Assembly: GCA_003343605.1 (NCBI GenBank)
Contig: QAKW01000016.1
Location: forward strand, 1-10,192
Reading direction: 5' to 3'
Source of the DNA: Clostridiales bacterium
GTDB taxonomy: Bacteria; Bacillota; Clostridia; Oscillospirales; QAKW01
DNA: 10,192 nucleotides
A model generated the notes under the pieces. The model was given only the letters and a program-made list of their open reading frames with translations. It was not told where the DNA came from and searched no databases. The translations under genes were made by a program, and so were the position numbers. Below are positions 1 through 6,758 of the stretch, piece after piece. Each line of letters begins with the position of its first letter. The stretch's first letter is position 1.

Positions 1-876
1 ACGCACCGGGCCCATTGTTCCTTCCACCAGATCGGCGGTCAGCTCGTTGAATTTCGCCCGGGTGAGGGTCATATCCAGATGCAGGGGGCCGGCGGGGCCG
101 CCGCTGATAAAGGGCAGGTTGATATTGGTGCTCATCATGCTGGAAAGCTCGATCTTGGCCTTCTCCGCCGCTTCCTTGAGCCGCTGATTGGCCATATTGT
201 CGGCCTTCAAATCAATGCCGTTTTGCGCCTTGAATTCGCCGGCCATCCAGTCGATGATCCGCTGATCGAAATCATCGCCGCCCAGGCGGTTGTTGCCGGC
301 AGTTGCCAGCACTTCGCAAACGCCGTCGCCGATTTCGAGAATCGAAACGTCGAAGGTGCCGCCGCCCAGATCGTAAACCATGATTTTCTGCTCGCCTTCT
401 TTATCCACGCCATAGGCCAGCGCCGCGGCGGTCGGCTCGTTGATAATACGCTTTACATCCAGCCCCGCGATCTTTCCGGCGTCTTTTGTGGCCTGGCGCT
501 GAGAATCGCTGAAATAGGCCGGCACCGTGATCACCGCTTCGCTGACGCTCTCGCCCAAAAAGGCCTCGGCATCTGCCTTGAGCTTCATCAGCACAAAGGC
601 GGAGATCTCCTCGGGGGAGTAATTCTTTCCGTCAATGTTGACTCTGCGGGAACTGCCCATATCCCGCTTGATCGAAGAGATCGTGCGGTCGGGGTTGGTG
701 ATCGCCTGGCGTTTTGCAACCTGGCCTACCATCCGCTCGCCGGTTTTGCTGAATGCCACCACAGAGGGTGTTGTGCGCGCGCCTTCGCTATTGGCGATTA
801 CGGTTGGCTCGCCGCCTTCCATCACCGCTACGCAGCTATTTGTTGTACCCAAATCAATACCAATGATCTTTCCCAT
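1..876 (-). CDS. dnaK: Molecular chaperone DnaK (Hsp70), N-terminal 292 residues, cut by window edge
   Basis: Cytosolic Hsp70 chaperone that binds exposed hydrophobic peptide stretches in an ATP-driven cycle with DnaJ and GrpE. Only the nucleotide-binding domain lies in the window; the reading frame runs open through base 1, so the rest of that domain and the substrate-binding domain are outside. Visible Hsp70 signatures are the first phosphate loop GIDLGTTNS near residue 6, INEPTAAALAYG near residue 144 and the second phosphate loop DLGGGTFDVSILE near residue 170. The segment after TTPSVVAF is short and lacks the insert of Gram-negative DnaK, which points to Firmicutes. The start is the ATG at 874-876, preceded at the usual distance by GGAGG (886-890). 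The gene begins 14 bases after the grpE stop and belongs to the hrcA-grpE-dnaK operon, so it should be heat-inducible through CIRCE. dnaJ would be expected next, beyond the left edge. Confidence 0.98.
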   Translation of the reverse strand, partial: MGKIIGIDLGTTNSCVAVMEGGEPTVIANSEGARTTPSVVAFSKTGERMVGQVAKRQAITNPDRTISSIKRDMGSSRRVNIDGKNYSPEEISAFVLMKLKADAEAFLGESVSEAVITVPAYFSDSQRQATKDAGKIAGLDVKRIINEPTAAALAYGVDKEGEQKIMVYDLGGGTFDVSILEIGDGVCEVLATAGNNRLGGDDFDQRIIDWMAGEFKAQNGIDLKADNMANQRLKEAAEKAKIELSSMMSTNINLPFISGGPAGPLHLDMTLTRAKFNELTADLVEGTMGPVR

Positions 877-890
877 TGTAAATTACCTCC

Positions 891-1466
891 TTAATTGGCT
901 GTTTTGACACATGCGTGCCGAATCACTGTTTCTTCTTTATAAACATAGCCCCGCTGGAATACTTCCACAATCTCGCCTTCTTTATATTCCGGGTCTTCTA
1001 TGTGCATAATGGCTTCATGGCGGTTAGGATCGAAAAGCTCGCCCTTTTCGCCAATGGGGGTGACCCCCACGTTTTTCAGGGAATCCAAAAGCTGCCGGAG
1101 CGTCATTTCAACGCCGCTCTTCAAGCTCCCCTCACCTTCGGCCGCGGCCAGAATCGCCCGCTCGAGATTATCCACAGCGGGCAGGATCGCGGCCACCGCC
1201 CGCGCAACGCCATCGCCGAAAAGGCGGTCGCGCTCTTTGGCGGTGCGCTTGCGGAAATTATCGTATTCGGCGTAAAGCCGCAGATACTGATCGTGTTCCG
1301 CGTTCCATTTTTCTTCCCATTCGTTCGGCTTCTTTTTTTCTTTTTTCTTTTTATCCTTCCCGGCCGTCTCTGCAGGGGGCGCCGGCGTTTCGGATGCTTC
1401 CGCTTTTTTTTCCGCGGGCTGTTCCGGCTCTTTTGCCGGCGGGTCTTTTTTCAGTTCTTCTTCCAT
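891..1466 (-). CDS. grpE: Nucleotide exchange factor GrpE
   Basis: GrpE releases ADP from DnaK and so resets the Hsp70 cycle; it works as a dimer in the cytosol. With the start chosen here the protein has 191 residues: a disordered N-terminal tail of about 48 residues rich in Lys, Glu, Pro and Ala (including runs of Lys), a long coiled-coil helix about residues 49-105 containing YDNFRKRTAKE, and a C-terminal beta domain about 135-191 with the family signature HEAIMHI and FQRGYVY. Two ATG codons stand side by side at 1469 and 1466. AAGGA at 1472-1476 is 2 bases from the first and 5 from the second, so 1466 is preferred. A longer frame back to 1505 would run into hrcA and is not family-like. 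The start shares a base with the hrcA stop (TGATG), which implies translational coupling. Confidence 0.96.
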   Translation of the reverse strand: MEEELKKDPPAKEPEQPAEKKAEASETPAPPAETAGKDKKKKEKKKPNEWEEKWNAEHDQYLRLYAEYDNFRKRTAKERDRLFGDGVARAVAAILPAVDNLERAILAAAEGEGSLKSGVEMTLRQLLDSLKNVGVTPIGEKGELFDPNRHEAIMHIEDPEYKEGEIVEVFQRGYVYKEETVIRHACVKTAN

Positions 1467-2491
1467 CATGATCCTTCCCTGTCCTTTAAATATTGTTCGA
1501 TGCATTTGGCAAAATATTCTACCTGAGAGGCGTTCGCGCCATAGTCCATGCGTTTCGGCCCCAGAAGGCTGATCGCCCCAAAGCCCGATTTACTGCCATA
1601 TTTGCGCACGATCAGGCCCATATCGCTGAAATTGATTCCGGCAATTTCGCTGCCGATCGCAATCGAGAGCTCCTCACCGCCCTGCACGCTCAGCAGCGCG
1701 CGGATCTGATCTTCATGCTGCAGAAAATTCAAAACATTCTGCACCTTATGCACTTCGTAAAATTCCGGATGCGTAAGCAGGTTGCCCTGGCCGGATACGA
1801 AAACCTTTGGATGGCGGATCGATTCCACCATATTTTTCACAATGCCCGCAACAAAATTCCAGTTTTGATGCAGGGTGGAAAGCCGCTCTTCCAACGCCTC
1901 AAAATCAGCATCGGTCAGCCTGGCGAAGCTCACATCGCCCAGAAAAGAATTGAGCACCGCAGAAAGATCCTCAATATCTTCATCGTCTGCCAGGAAGTAA
2001 AAGCGGCAAAAACTGTTTTTAACCGTTCCGCTTCGGGTAATCGCCACCAGATTCAGGCAGTTATCGGCGGTTTTCACCAGCTCCACCTTAATGATCCGGT
2101 CTTCATCGGAATGGGCCATCACCGCCGCCGCGGTATAGCCGGTAATTTCAGAAAACCGGGAAATGGCATGCATCAGAAAATCATCCACATTCCCGCTCGG
2201 ATCCTGGGTTGCCTCTTCAATCACCGCCGCGCGCTCCACCGGAAGGATCGGCGCCTGCAGCAGGTAATCCACATAATAGCGGTACCCCTTCTCCGTGGGC
2301 ACTCTGCCGGCGCTGGTGTGCGGCTGCTCCACATAGCCTTCCCGCTCCAGCTCGGCCAGGTCGTTGCGCACCGTGGCGGAGGAGACCTGCAGATCTACCC
2401 GCTCTAAAATCAGCTTCGAGGATACCGGCTCGCCCGAATCAACATAGGCTTCCACAACGGCCTTCATAATCAAATTCAGCCGCTCCTTCAT
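1466..2491 (-). CDS. hrcA: Heat-inducible transcription repressor HrcA
   Basis: HrcA is the repressor that binds CIRCE operators and shuts off class I heat-shock operons; its activity depends on the GroEL chaperonin in studied Firmicutes. The 341-residue product has the usual length. The N-terminal winged helix-turn-helix (about residues 1-75) shows the conserved SSATVRNDLAELEREGYVEQPH followed by SAGRVPTEKGYRYYVDYLL. The C-terminal part has the conserved FYEVHKVQNVLNFL and the IAIGSEIAG region of the GAF-like dimerisation domain. The ATG at 2491 follows AGGTGAG. It is the first gene of the hrcA-grpE-dnaK operon, and a perfect CIRCE lies 23 bases in front of it, so it represses itself. The stop codon overlaps the start of grpE. 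Confidence 0.97.
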   Translation of the reverse strand: MKERLNLIMKAVVEAYVDSGEPVSSKLILERVDLQVSSATVRNDLAELEREGYVEQPHTSAGRVPTEKGYRYYVDYLLQAPILPVERAAVIEEATQDPSGNVDDFLMHAISRFSEITGYTAAAVMAHSDEDRIIKVELVKTADNCLNLVAITRSGTVKNSFCRFYFLADDEDIEDLSAVLNSFLGDVSFARLTDADFEALEERLSTLHQNWNFVAGIVKNMVESIRHPKVFVSGQGNLLTHPEFYEVHKVQNVLNFLQHEDQIRALLSVQGGEELSIAIGSEIAGINFSDMGLIVRKYGSKSGFGAISLLGPKRMDYGANASQVEYFAKCIEQYLKDREGS

Positions 2492-2514
2492 CCTCTCACC
2501 TGCCTTTCATTGGT

Positions 2515-2541
2515 TTAGCACTCTTGACCTTCGAGTGCTAA
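2515..2541. promoter_or_regulatory. CIRCE operator (HrcA binding site)
   Basis: A perfect inverted repeat TTAGCACTC (2515-2523), nine spacer bases, GAGTGCTAA (2533-2541), identical to the CIRCE consensus. It lies between the hrcA promoter and the hrcA start, over the expected transcription start point. HrcA bound here would repress hrcA-grpE-dnaK, and in RNA form the repeat would sit in the 5' leader of that transcript. Confidence 0.98.
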
Positions 2542-2548
2542 CATACAT

Positions 2549-2577
2549 ACTTTACCACTTTTTTTCACCGATGTCAA
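2549..2577 (-). promoter_or_regulatory. SigA-type promoter of hrcA-grpE-dnaK
   Basis: On the minus strand: -35 TTGACA (2572-2577), a 17-base spacer, -10 TAAAGT (2549-2554). The predicted start is about 2541-2543, at the edge of CIRCE, which is the classic arrangement for HrcA repression. The -35 is perfect; the -10 matches four of six positions. Confidence 0.85.
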
Positions 2578-2625
2578 CACCTGAAGATAAAATTTTTTAT
2601 CACGCATCGAAATACGACTTTTCTG

Positions 2626-2678
2626 CCGCGGGTGCCGGGCTGTTTGACTTTTAAAAAGGCCCGGCGCGGTGTTTTTTT
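2626..2678 (+). terminator. Orphan intrinsic terminator on the plus strand
   Basis: GCCGGGC (2634-2640) pairs with GCCCGGC (2659-2665), and CCGC (2626-2629) can pair with GCGG (2666-2669) across a small bulge. Seven T residues follow (2672-2678). The loop is about 18 bases. The T run gives plus-strand polarity, yet no plus-strand gene lies upstream, because everything to the left is the minus-strand heat-shock operon. It may insulate the next promoter from antisense transcription or end a small RNA. Confidence 0.6.
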
Positions 2679-2689
2679 GGGAATACCGC

Positions 2690-2719
2690 TTGACAAGCGC
2701 CGCCGGCCCCCTTTATAAT
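2690..2719 (+). promoter_or_regulatory. Near-consensus SigA promoter of the YdbC-like gene
   Basis: TTGACA (2690-2695), an 18-base GC-rich spacer, TATAAT (2714-2719). Both hexamers are perfect, so expression is expected to be strong and constitutive. The start would be about 2726, giving a leader of about 29 bases with AAGGAGG in it. Confidence 0.9.
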
Positions 2720-2754
2720 AATAGTAATATTAAATATAATAAGGAGGGATCACA

Positions 2755-2979
2755 TTGGCGGAATTCAAATATGAAATCACTGAGCATTTCGGCGATCTGC
2801 CGCAGAATGCAAACGGCTGGGCCAAACAGCTCAATAAAATCAGCTGGATGGAACGCACGCCCAAATACGATTTAAGGGAATGGTCGCCCGACGGAACCAA
2901 AATGAACAAAGGCGTTTCCTTTACCGATGAAGAACTCAAGGCTCTCAGGGACCTCCTGAATGAAATGAATCTGGATTAA
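2755..2979 (+). CDS. YdbC-like PC4-domain protein, putative single-stranded nucleic acid binding
   Basis: A 74-residue protein that I recognise as the YdbC family, the bacterial form of the PC4/p15 transcriptional coactivator fold; members bind single-stranded DNA as dimers. The pattern seen is FKYEITEHFGDL at the N-terminus, LNKISWMERTPKYDLREW in the middle (the strand with the conserved W and K-Y-D-R-W) and a C-terminal helix EELKALRDLLNEM, which matches the PC4 layout of a curved beta-sheet followed by one helix. The start is TTG at 2755, set by AAGGAGG (2741-2747) at a 7-base spacing; no ATG fits as well. It is a single-gene unit with its own strong promoter and terminator, diverging from hrcA. 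The cellular role is not well known. Confidence 0.88.
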   Translation: MAEFKYEITEHFGDLPQNANGWAKQLNKISWMERTPKYDLREWSPDGTKMNKGVSFTDEELKALRDLLNEMNLD

Positions 2980-2980
2980 T

Positions 2981-3035
2981 CGCTATAAACGGCCCTGCTT
3001 TTATGATGAAAAGCAGGGCCGTTTTCTCTATAGCG
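2981..3035 (+). terminator. Intrinsic terminator of the YdbC-like gene, long hairpin
   Basis: A perfect 16-base-pair stem (2987-3002 with 3009-3024; core ACGGCCCTGC) closes a 6-base loop ATGATG. TTTT falls at 3022-3025. The outer flanks CGCTATA (2981-2987) and TATAGCG (3029-3035) are also complementary, so the whole element can fold into one extended hairpin. The lower stem A/T runs would let it work in both directions, between convergent genes. Confidence 0.88.
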
Positions 3036-3070
3036 AAAAACCGGCGCTCTGAAAAATTTCAGAGCGCCGG
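3036..3070 (-). terminator. Intrinsic terminator of the DUF3810-like gene
   Basis: On the minus strand a 14-base-pair stem CCGGCGCTCTGAAA / TTTCAGAGCGCCGG (3057-3070 with 3041-3054) is followed by TTTTT (3036-3040). It lies about 15 bases beyond the stop of the minus-strand gene and touches the plus-strand terminator. Confidence 0.88.
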
Positions 3071-3084
3071 TGCCATATTGATTT

Positions 3085-4617
3085 TTATGCTGCGGTATCG
3101 TCTAATCCGGTGCCGGTGCCGTCGTTGGGAAGAGGCTCGGGGTTGTATTCCTCATAAACCTCATCAACCGCGCTGCCCCAGTCGCCGCCCTCATCCTCTG
3201 CAAAGAAAGAGATAAGATAACGCGCGTAGGTGTACTTTTTGCTCTTTAAGGGAACAGGATTATCCGCGCTGTCGTATTCCATCACAATATCGCCATCGCT
3301 GATTTTATTATTGAAATCTTTGTAAAGCAGCTTCGCCAGAACCTTGTAATCAGAGGTGCTGGTTTTATCGCCGGAGGCAACAAACTCCAGATTGGAAACA
3401 TTGCCGTAAAGCGTATCGATCCCTTTGGTATAGGCAATCACATCTTTCTTCACGCTCTCTTTCAGCGCGGAAGCACAGTAGAGATGCATATCGGGGCCCA
3501 GGCGGTAAACCACGCCGCCCACTTCCAGATAAGCATCGAAATAAGCGGAATACTTGATAAAGTCCATATTATAGCTGCTGCCCGCGTCCGCCAGTTCTTC
3601 GGCGTACTGGGTGCAGACCAGAAACGCAATAAAGCTCGCATCGCCATCGTTGGTAATGCCGCGCTGCTTGGCAATCGCCCGCGCAACCTGCATCGGAACC
3701 GCAACTTCCGGGAAATCCGCATTGATCAGCACTTCGGAAGTCAGCGGGCTGTAAATGCTGCCGATGCCCATGGCGGTATAAAGCGGAGAGGCCATCAGCC
3801 GCTTGGCCGTTACCTTGCCGCCCTTCAGAAACGCATAGTCTTCCGCGGCCAGATCAAAGCAGGCGTTCACCGCGTCGCTGATCTCCTTGATAGAGCTGCC
3901 GGTAGAGGCATACCGGGAGTTGCCGGTAGCCGTATAATAAATATTGGAAAGACCTTCCACCGCCACTTCGTTGAGCTGATCGGTGTAATAGATCATTGCG
4001 CTGTCCAGCGTCTGCTCCGTGCAGAGGCCGGGGTAATAAACATCCTTCAAATGCGTTTTATAAAGCTGGGGACGATTGGTTGTTACGCCGTAGCACATGG
4101 TATAAATCAGGAACCCGGCGCCGAAAACAGCAAGTAAAACATACCCGAACTGCACCCAGATTCCGGCAATTTTAACGCCTTCCTTGGCCTTGATCGTTTT
4201 ATAAATCAGGAACCCGGCGTAGCCCAAAATGCCAGCCGCCACCACAATTGCCAGAATTTCCATCAGAGAAAACGGCAGCAGATTGGAAACGGTGGTCAGC
4301 GCGCCGCGCACCCCTTTGGAAAGGGTGGTTGTGAGGCTTTCGCTGATATCGCTGGAGGCAACAGCCAGTATGTAAAGAACCAGCCCGATCAGCCCAAGAC
4401 CTGCAATACACCATTTAATAATGGAGAAAACCGTATTGTTCATCAGGATCAGCTTCAGCTTTTCCTTGGTTGTGTAAACGGGTTTGATCGATTCCAGATC
4501 TGAAACGTCAAACTCCAGTTCATTGTCGAACTCGGCTAAATCGTCCAGAGTGAATTCGCCGGCTAACGCCTCCAATTCCTCCATCTGCAAGCCTTCCTGC
4601 TTCTCATTCTCAGCCAT
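3085..4617 (-). CDS. DUF3810-like membrane protein with a lost HExxH motif
   Basis: A 510-residue protein. Residues 1-60 are acidic and probably cytoplasmic. Three membrane segments lie at about 64-88, 118-141 and 152-176; the Lys-rich loop between the second and third suggests that the large C-terminal domain is outside. That domain resembles DUF3810, an uncharacterised family that I recall carrying HE(L/M)AHQRG(I/F)AREDEANFIA. The flanks are conserved here (SPLYTAMGIGSIYSPLT, INADFPEVAVP, QRGIT, SFIAFL), but the HExxH place reads RAIAK (residues 313-317) and the downstream acidic position reads D. If it is a metalloprotease relative it is therefore probably inactive. The C-terminus ends in an acidic tail. 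The start is ATG 4617 with AGGAGG six bases ahead; the frame back to 4635 would include that ribosome site. It follows mnmA by 74 bases. Function unknown. Confidence 0.75.
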   Translation of the reverse strand: MAENEKQEGLQMEELEALAGEFTLDDLAEFDNELEFDVSDLESIKPVYTTKEKLKLILMNNTVFSIIKWCIAGLGLIGLVLYILAVASSDISESLTTTLSKGVRGALTTVSNLLPFSLMEILAIVVAAGILGYAGFLIYKTIKAKEGVKIAGIWVQFGYVLLAVFGAGFLIYTMCYGVTTNRPQLYKTHLKDVYYPGLCTEQTLDSAMIYYTDQLNEVAVEGLSNIYYTATGNSRYASTGSSIKEISDAVNACFDLAAEDYAFLKGGKVTAKRLMASPLYTAMGIGSIYSPLTSEVLINADFPEVAVPMQVARAIAKQRGITNDGDASFIAFLVCTQYAEELADAGSSYNMDFIKYSAYFDAYLEVGGVVYRLGPDMHLYCASALKESVKKDVIAYTKGIDTLYGNVSNLEFVASGDKTSTSDYKVLAKLLYKDFNNKISDGDIVMEYDSADNPVPLKSKKYTYARYLISFFAEDEGGDWGSAVDEVYEEYNPEPLPNDGTGTGLDDTAA

Positions 4618-4645
4618 ATGCGTCCTCCTCGCCATTCATGGGATA

Positions 4646-4660
4646 ATATACTAGGTATAT
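4646..4660. repeat. Short palindrome, possible operator
   Basis: ATATAC-TAG-GTATAT, a 6-base inverted repeat with a 3-base centre, overlapping the possible -10 of the DUF3810-like gene and lying in front of its ribosome site. The position suits a repressor operator, but the stretch is AT-rich and a repeat of this size can arise by chance. Confidence 0.3.
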
Positions 4661-4687
4661 ATTACAATAAATTATACAAAATTTCAA
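4659..4687 (-). promoter_or_regulatory. Possible internal promoter of the DUF3810-like gene
   Basis: On the minus strand: TTGAAA (4682-4687), a 17-base spacer, TAATAT (4659-4664), inside the 74-base gap after mnmA. I see no terminator after mnmA, so this gene could also be read from the degV promoter; the local AT richness makes the promoter call tentative. Confidence 0.4.
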
Positions 4688-4691
4688 GTGG

Positions 4692-5756
4692 TTATTTAGA
4701 ATTTTTATACTTTTTTGAAGGGTTTTTTTCCGTTTTTTCGATTATTCCGCCGCCGAGGACAAAATTTTCCCAATATATGACAGCACTTTGCCCCGGAGCA
4801 GGCGCCATTTTCGGTGTTTCAAAATGCAAAACCGCCCGCTGATCCGCAAGGAGCTCTGCCCGCACGGGCGTATCCCGGTCGCGGTAGCGCACCTTTGCGC
4901 TGAGGCCCTCTTCAGGCAGCGGCAGATGCCATACCGCCCCGCGCAGAAAAACCTCCGTGGCAAGGCAGCTCTCCCGCGGGCCAAGCGTAACCGTATTCTC
5001 TTCGGGATCCAGGCGGGTTACATAAAGCCGCTGCTCCGCCGCCACGCCAAGCCCGCGCCGCTGGCCTACGGTATAGCCGCAGATGCCCTGATGCGTGCCG
5101 AGCAGCGCGCCGTCTTCCCCAAGGATCCCGCCCGGCTGCGGCCGCACACCGGAAAATTGCGCGATAAAGGCGGGCAGCGATTGGCCCGGCGCCAGGAAAC
5201 AAATGTCCAGCGAATCCTTTTTGGCCGCGGCCGAAAGCCCCGCGGCACCGGCGCGGCCGCGCACCGCGCTTTTCTGCGTAAAAGAACCCAGCGGCAGGAG
5301 CAGCCGGCTGAGAATCTCCTCCCCCAGACCGTAGAGCATATAGCTCTGGTCTTTTTCCTGGCCGCAAACGCGCCGCACCAGGTGCCGCCCGCCCCATACG
5401 GCTACGGAAGCGTAATGCCCGGTTGCGATTTTTGCGCAGCCCAGCGCGTCCGCCGCGGCCGAAAGCCCCCGGAATTTCACGGCCGGATTGCAGAGGATGC
5501 AGGGATTGGGGGTTTCTCCCCGCTGGTAAAACGCCGCGAATGGGCGGATCACCCGCTCTTCGAAAAGTGCGGTAAGGTCTTTGATCACAAACGGGATCCC
5601 CAGCTCCTCCGCCGCTCTGCGGGCAGCGTTTTCTTCGCAGCCTGCACGGTGCATCTTCAGAAAAACGCCAACCGGCTCATAGCCCTGCTCCTTGAGCAGA
5701 ACCGCCGCAACCGCACTGTCGACCCCGCCGCTCAGCCCCAGGGCAACTCTGGTCAT
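4692..5756 (-). CDS. mnmA: tRNA-specific 2-thiouridylase MnmA
   Basis: MnmA activates U34 of Lys, Glu and Gln tRNAs with ATP and inserts sulfur to give 2-thiouridine; it acts in the cytosol with sulfur supplied by a cysteine desulfurase. The 354-residue protein has the PP-loop SGGVDSAVAAVLL (residues 9-21), PNPCILCN (83-90) with C89 at the place of the catalytic cysteine, GHYA (113-116), KDQSYMLYGL and DICF with C186 at the place of the second, persulfide-carrying cysteine. The residue three before C89 is Cys rather than the Asp of the E. coli enzyme; I recall NPCxxCN in many clostridial MnmA. The N-terminal region is about 13 residues shorter than in E. coli. The last 14 residues are Lys/Asn-rich, encoded by A-rich DNA. 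The start overlaps the degV stop by ATGA, with GAGG seven bases ahead, so the two genes are coupled. Confidence 0.95.
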   Translation of the reverse strand: MTRVALGLSGGVDSAVAAVLLKEQGYEPVGVFLKMHRAGCEENAARRAAEELGIPFVIKDLTALFEERVIRPFAAFYQRGETPNPCILCNPAVKFRGLSAAADALGCAKIATGHYASVAVWGGRHLVRRVCGQEKDQSYMLYGLGEEILSRLLLPLGSFTQKSAVRGRAGAAGLSAAAKKDSLDICFLAPGQSLPAFIAQFSGVRPQPGGILGEDGALLGTHQGICGYTVGQRRGLGVAAEQRLYVTRLDPEENTVTLGPRESCLATEVFLRGAVWHLPLPEEGLSAKVRYRDRDTPVRAELLADQRAVLHFETPKMAPAPGQSAVIYWENFVLGGGIIEKTEKNPSKKYKNSK

Positions 5757-6607
5757 TCCGTAACCTCGAAGAGAATGCCGAGGGTGCCCGGGCCGCAGTG
5801 GCTGGTAATCACGCAGCCTGCGTCGGTTTCGAGAATTTCTTCAAAAATGCCGGCGCGCCGTGCCGTTTCCATCACCGTTTCCACCGTTTCCGGCCGGCAG
5901 CGGGTATGGGTCACGAAGCAGCGGTTGGTTTTTATTTTTCCGGCGTTCTGGCGCAGCATCTGCTCTACATAGCGCACCATCACATCGTCGATGGCGCCGC
6001 GGTATTTTTCGCCCACGCCCATCTTTCCATCGGCCACATAAATGCGCGGATGCAGCTTTAAAATATTGGCGCCCAGCGCCGCCACTGCCGAGCAGCGGCC
6101 GCCCATCCGCAGGTAATCGAGCGTATCCACCACAAAGCTCGCCCGCACCAGCGGAATCCGGCGCAGGATCTCTTCGTAGATTTCACCGGCTTCGAGCCCC
6201 TGCTCCTTCAGATCCCAGGCGTCGAGCATCAGCAGCGCCGTGCCGGTAGAGAGGTTGCCGGAATCCACCACGTAAATGTTTCCGCCGGCCTCCTCCGCGG
6301 CGAGCCGGGCGTTCTGATGGGTCGCCGACATTTCAGAAGAGAGGTTGAAGTGGATCACATCGTAGCCTTCCTGCACCCAGCGGGAAAAATACGCCAGATA
6401 ATCGGCCAGCGTTGCGGCCGAGGTTTTGGGCAGGGAGCGGTTTTTGGCTACATATTCATAAATCTGATCGGGGGTCATCTCCTCCCCGTCTTTAAACGAT
6501 TGCTCCCCCAAATTCACATACAGGGGAATGATCGGAAAGCCGTAGCGCTCCCGGAGCGCGGGCGAGAGATCGCAGGTGCTATCTGCCGAGATCAGAATTT
6601 TATTCAT
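5753..6607 (-). CDS. DegV family protein (FakB-type fatty-acid-binding)
   Basis: DegV proteins bind one fatty acid in a buried pocket; the characterised FakB members present it to the fatty acid kinase FakA for use in phospholipid synthesis. No fakA is visible here, so the partner is not shown. The 284-residue length is typical. Motifs seen: SADSTCDLS (residues 7-15), LSSEMSATH (89-97, for the usual SSGLSGTY), VVDSGNLSTG (113-122), MGGRCS (168-173, for the usual KGGRI) and SHCGPGTLGILF (269-280) with the conserved His at 270. The start is ATG 6607 after AAAGGA; a frame extending to 6730 would run through the promoter and read as noise. It is first in the unit degV-mnmA, overlapping mnmA by 4 bases. 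The replacement of SGT by SAT may alter ligand contacts. Confidence 0.93.
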   Translation of the reverse strand: MNKILISADSTCDLSPALRERYGFPIIPLYVNLGEQSFKDGEEMTPDQIYEYVAKNRSLPKTSAATLADYLAYFSRWVQEGYDVIHFNLSSEMSATHQNARLAAEEAGGNIYVVDSGNLSTGTALLMLDAWDLKEQGLEAGEIYEEILRRIPLVRASFVVDTLDYLRMGGRCSAVAALGANILKLHPRIYVADGKMGVGEKYRGAIDDVMVRYVEQMLRQNAGKIKTNRCFVTHTRCRPETVETVMETARRAGIFEEILETDAGCVITSHCGPGTLGILFEVTE

Positions 6608-6643
6608 TTTTTTCGGTCCTTTCAAAAATATATCATTATTAAT

Positions 6644-6672
6644 AATATACCTGATCCTTCCCGAAAAGTCAA
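6644..6672 (-). promoter_or_regulatory. SigA-type promoter of degV-mnmA
   Basis: On the minus strand: TTGACT (6667-6672), a 17-base spacer, TATATT (6644-6649). Five of six positions match in each hexamer. It lies back-to-back with the fba promoter. Confidence 0.8.
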
Positions 6673-6680
6673 AGAAATTG

Positions 6681-6709
6681 TTGATTTTTTTAGCGGGTTG
6701 CCTTATAAT
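6681..6709 (+). promoter_or_regulatory. SigA-type promoter of fba
   Basis: TTGATT (6681-6686), a 17-base spacer, TATAAT (6704-6709). The start would be about 6716, giving a leader of about 43 bases. Its -35 is only 8 bases from the -35 of the divergent degV promoter, so one bound protein could affect both. Confidence 0.8.
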
Positions 6710-6758
6710 AACTTCTGGTAGAAGATACAATTAAAATATTAAAGGAGGAAACAAAGCG

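Noticed and set aside
79..894. Plus-strand open frame of 271 codons
   Set aside because: Antisense shadow of dnaK; the minus strand carries the Hsp70 signatures.
1493..2407. Plus-strand open frame of 304 codons
   Set aside because: Antisense shadow of hrcA, His/Arg/Ile-rich, without a ribosome site or family motif.
3484..4137. Plus-strand open frame of 217 codons
   Set aside because: Antisense to the DUF3810-like gene, with no ribosome site and no recognisable motif.
4788..5972. Plus-strand open frame of 394 codons
   Set aside because: It lies antisense to mnmA and the end of degV, has no ribosome site and reads as Arg/Ala/Pro-rich noise typical of GC-rich antisense frames.
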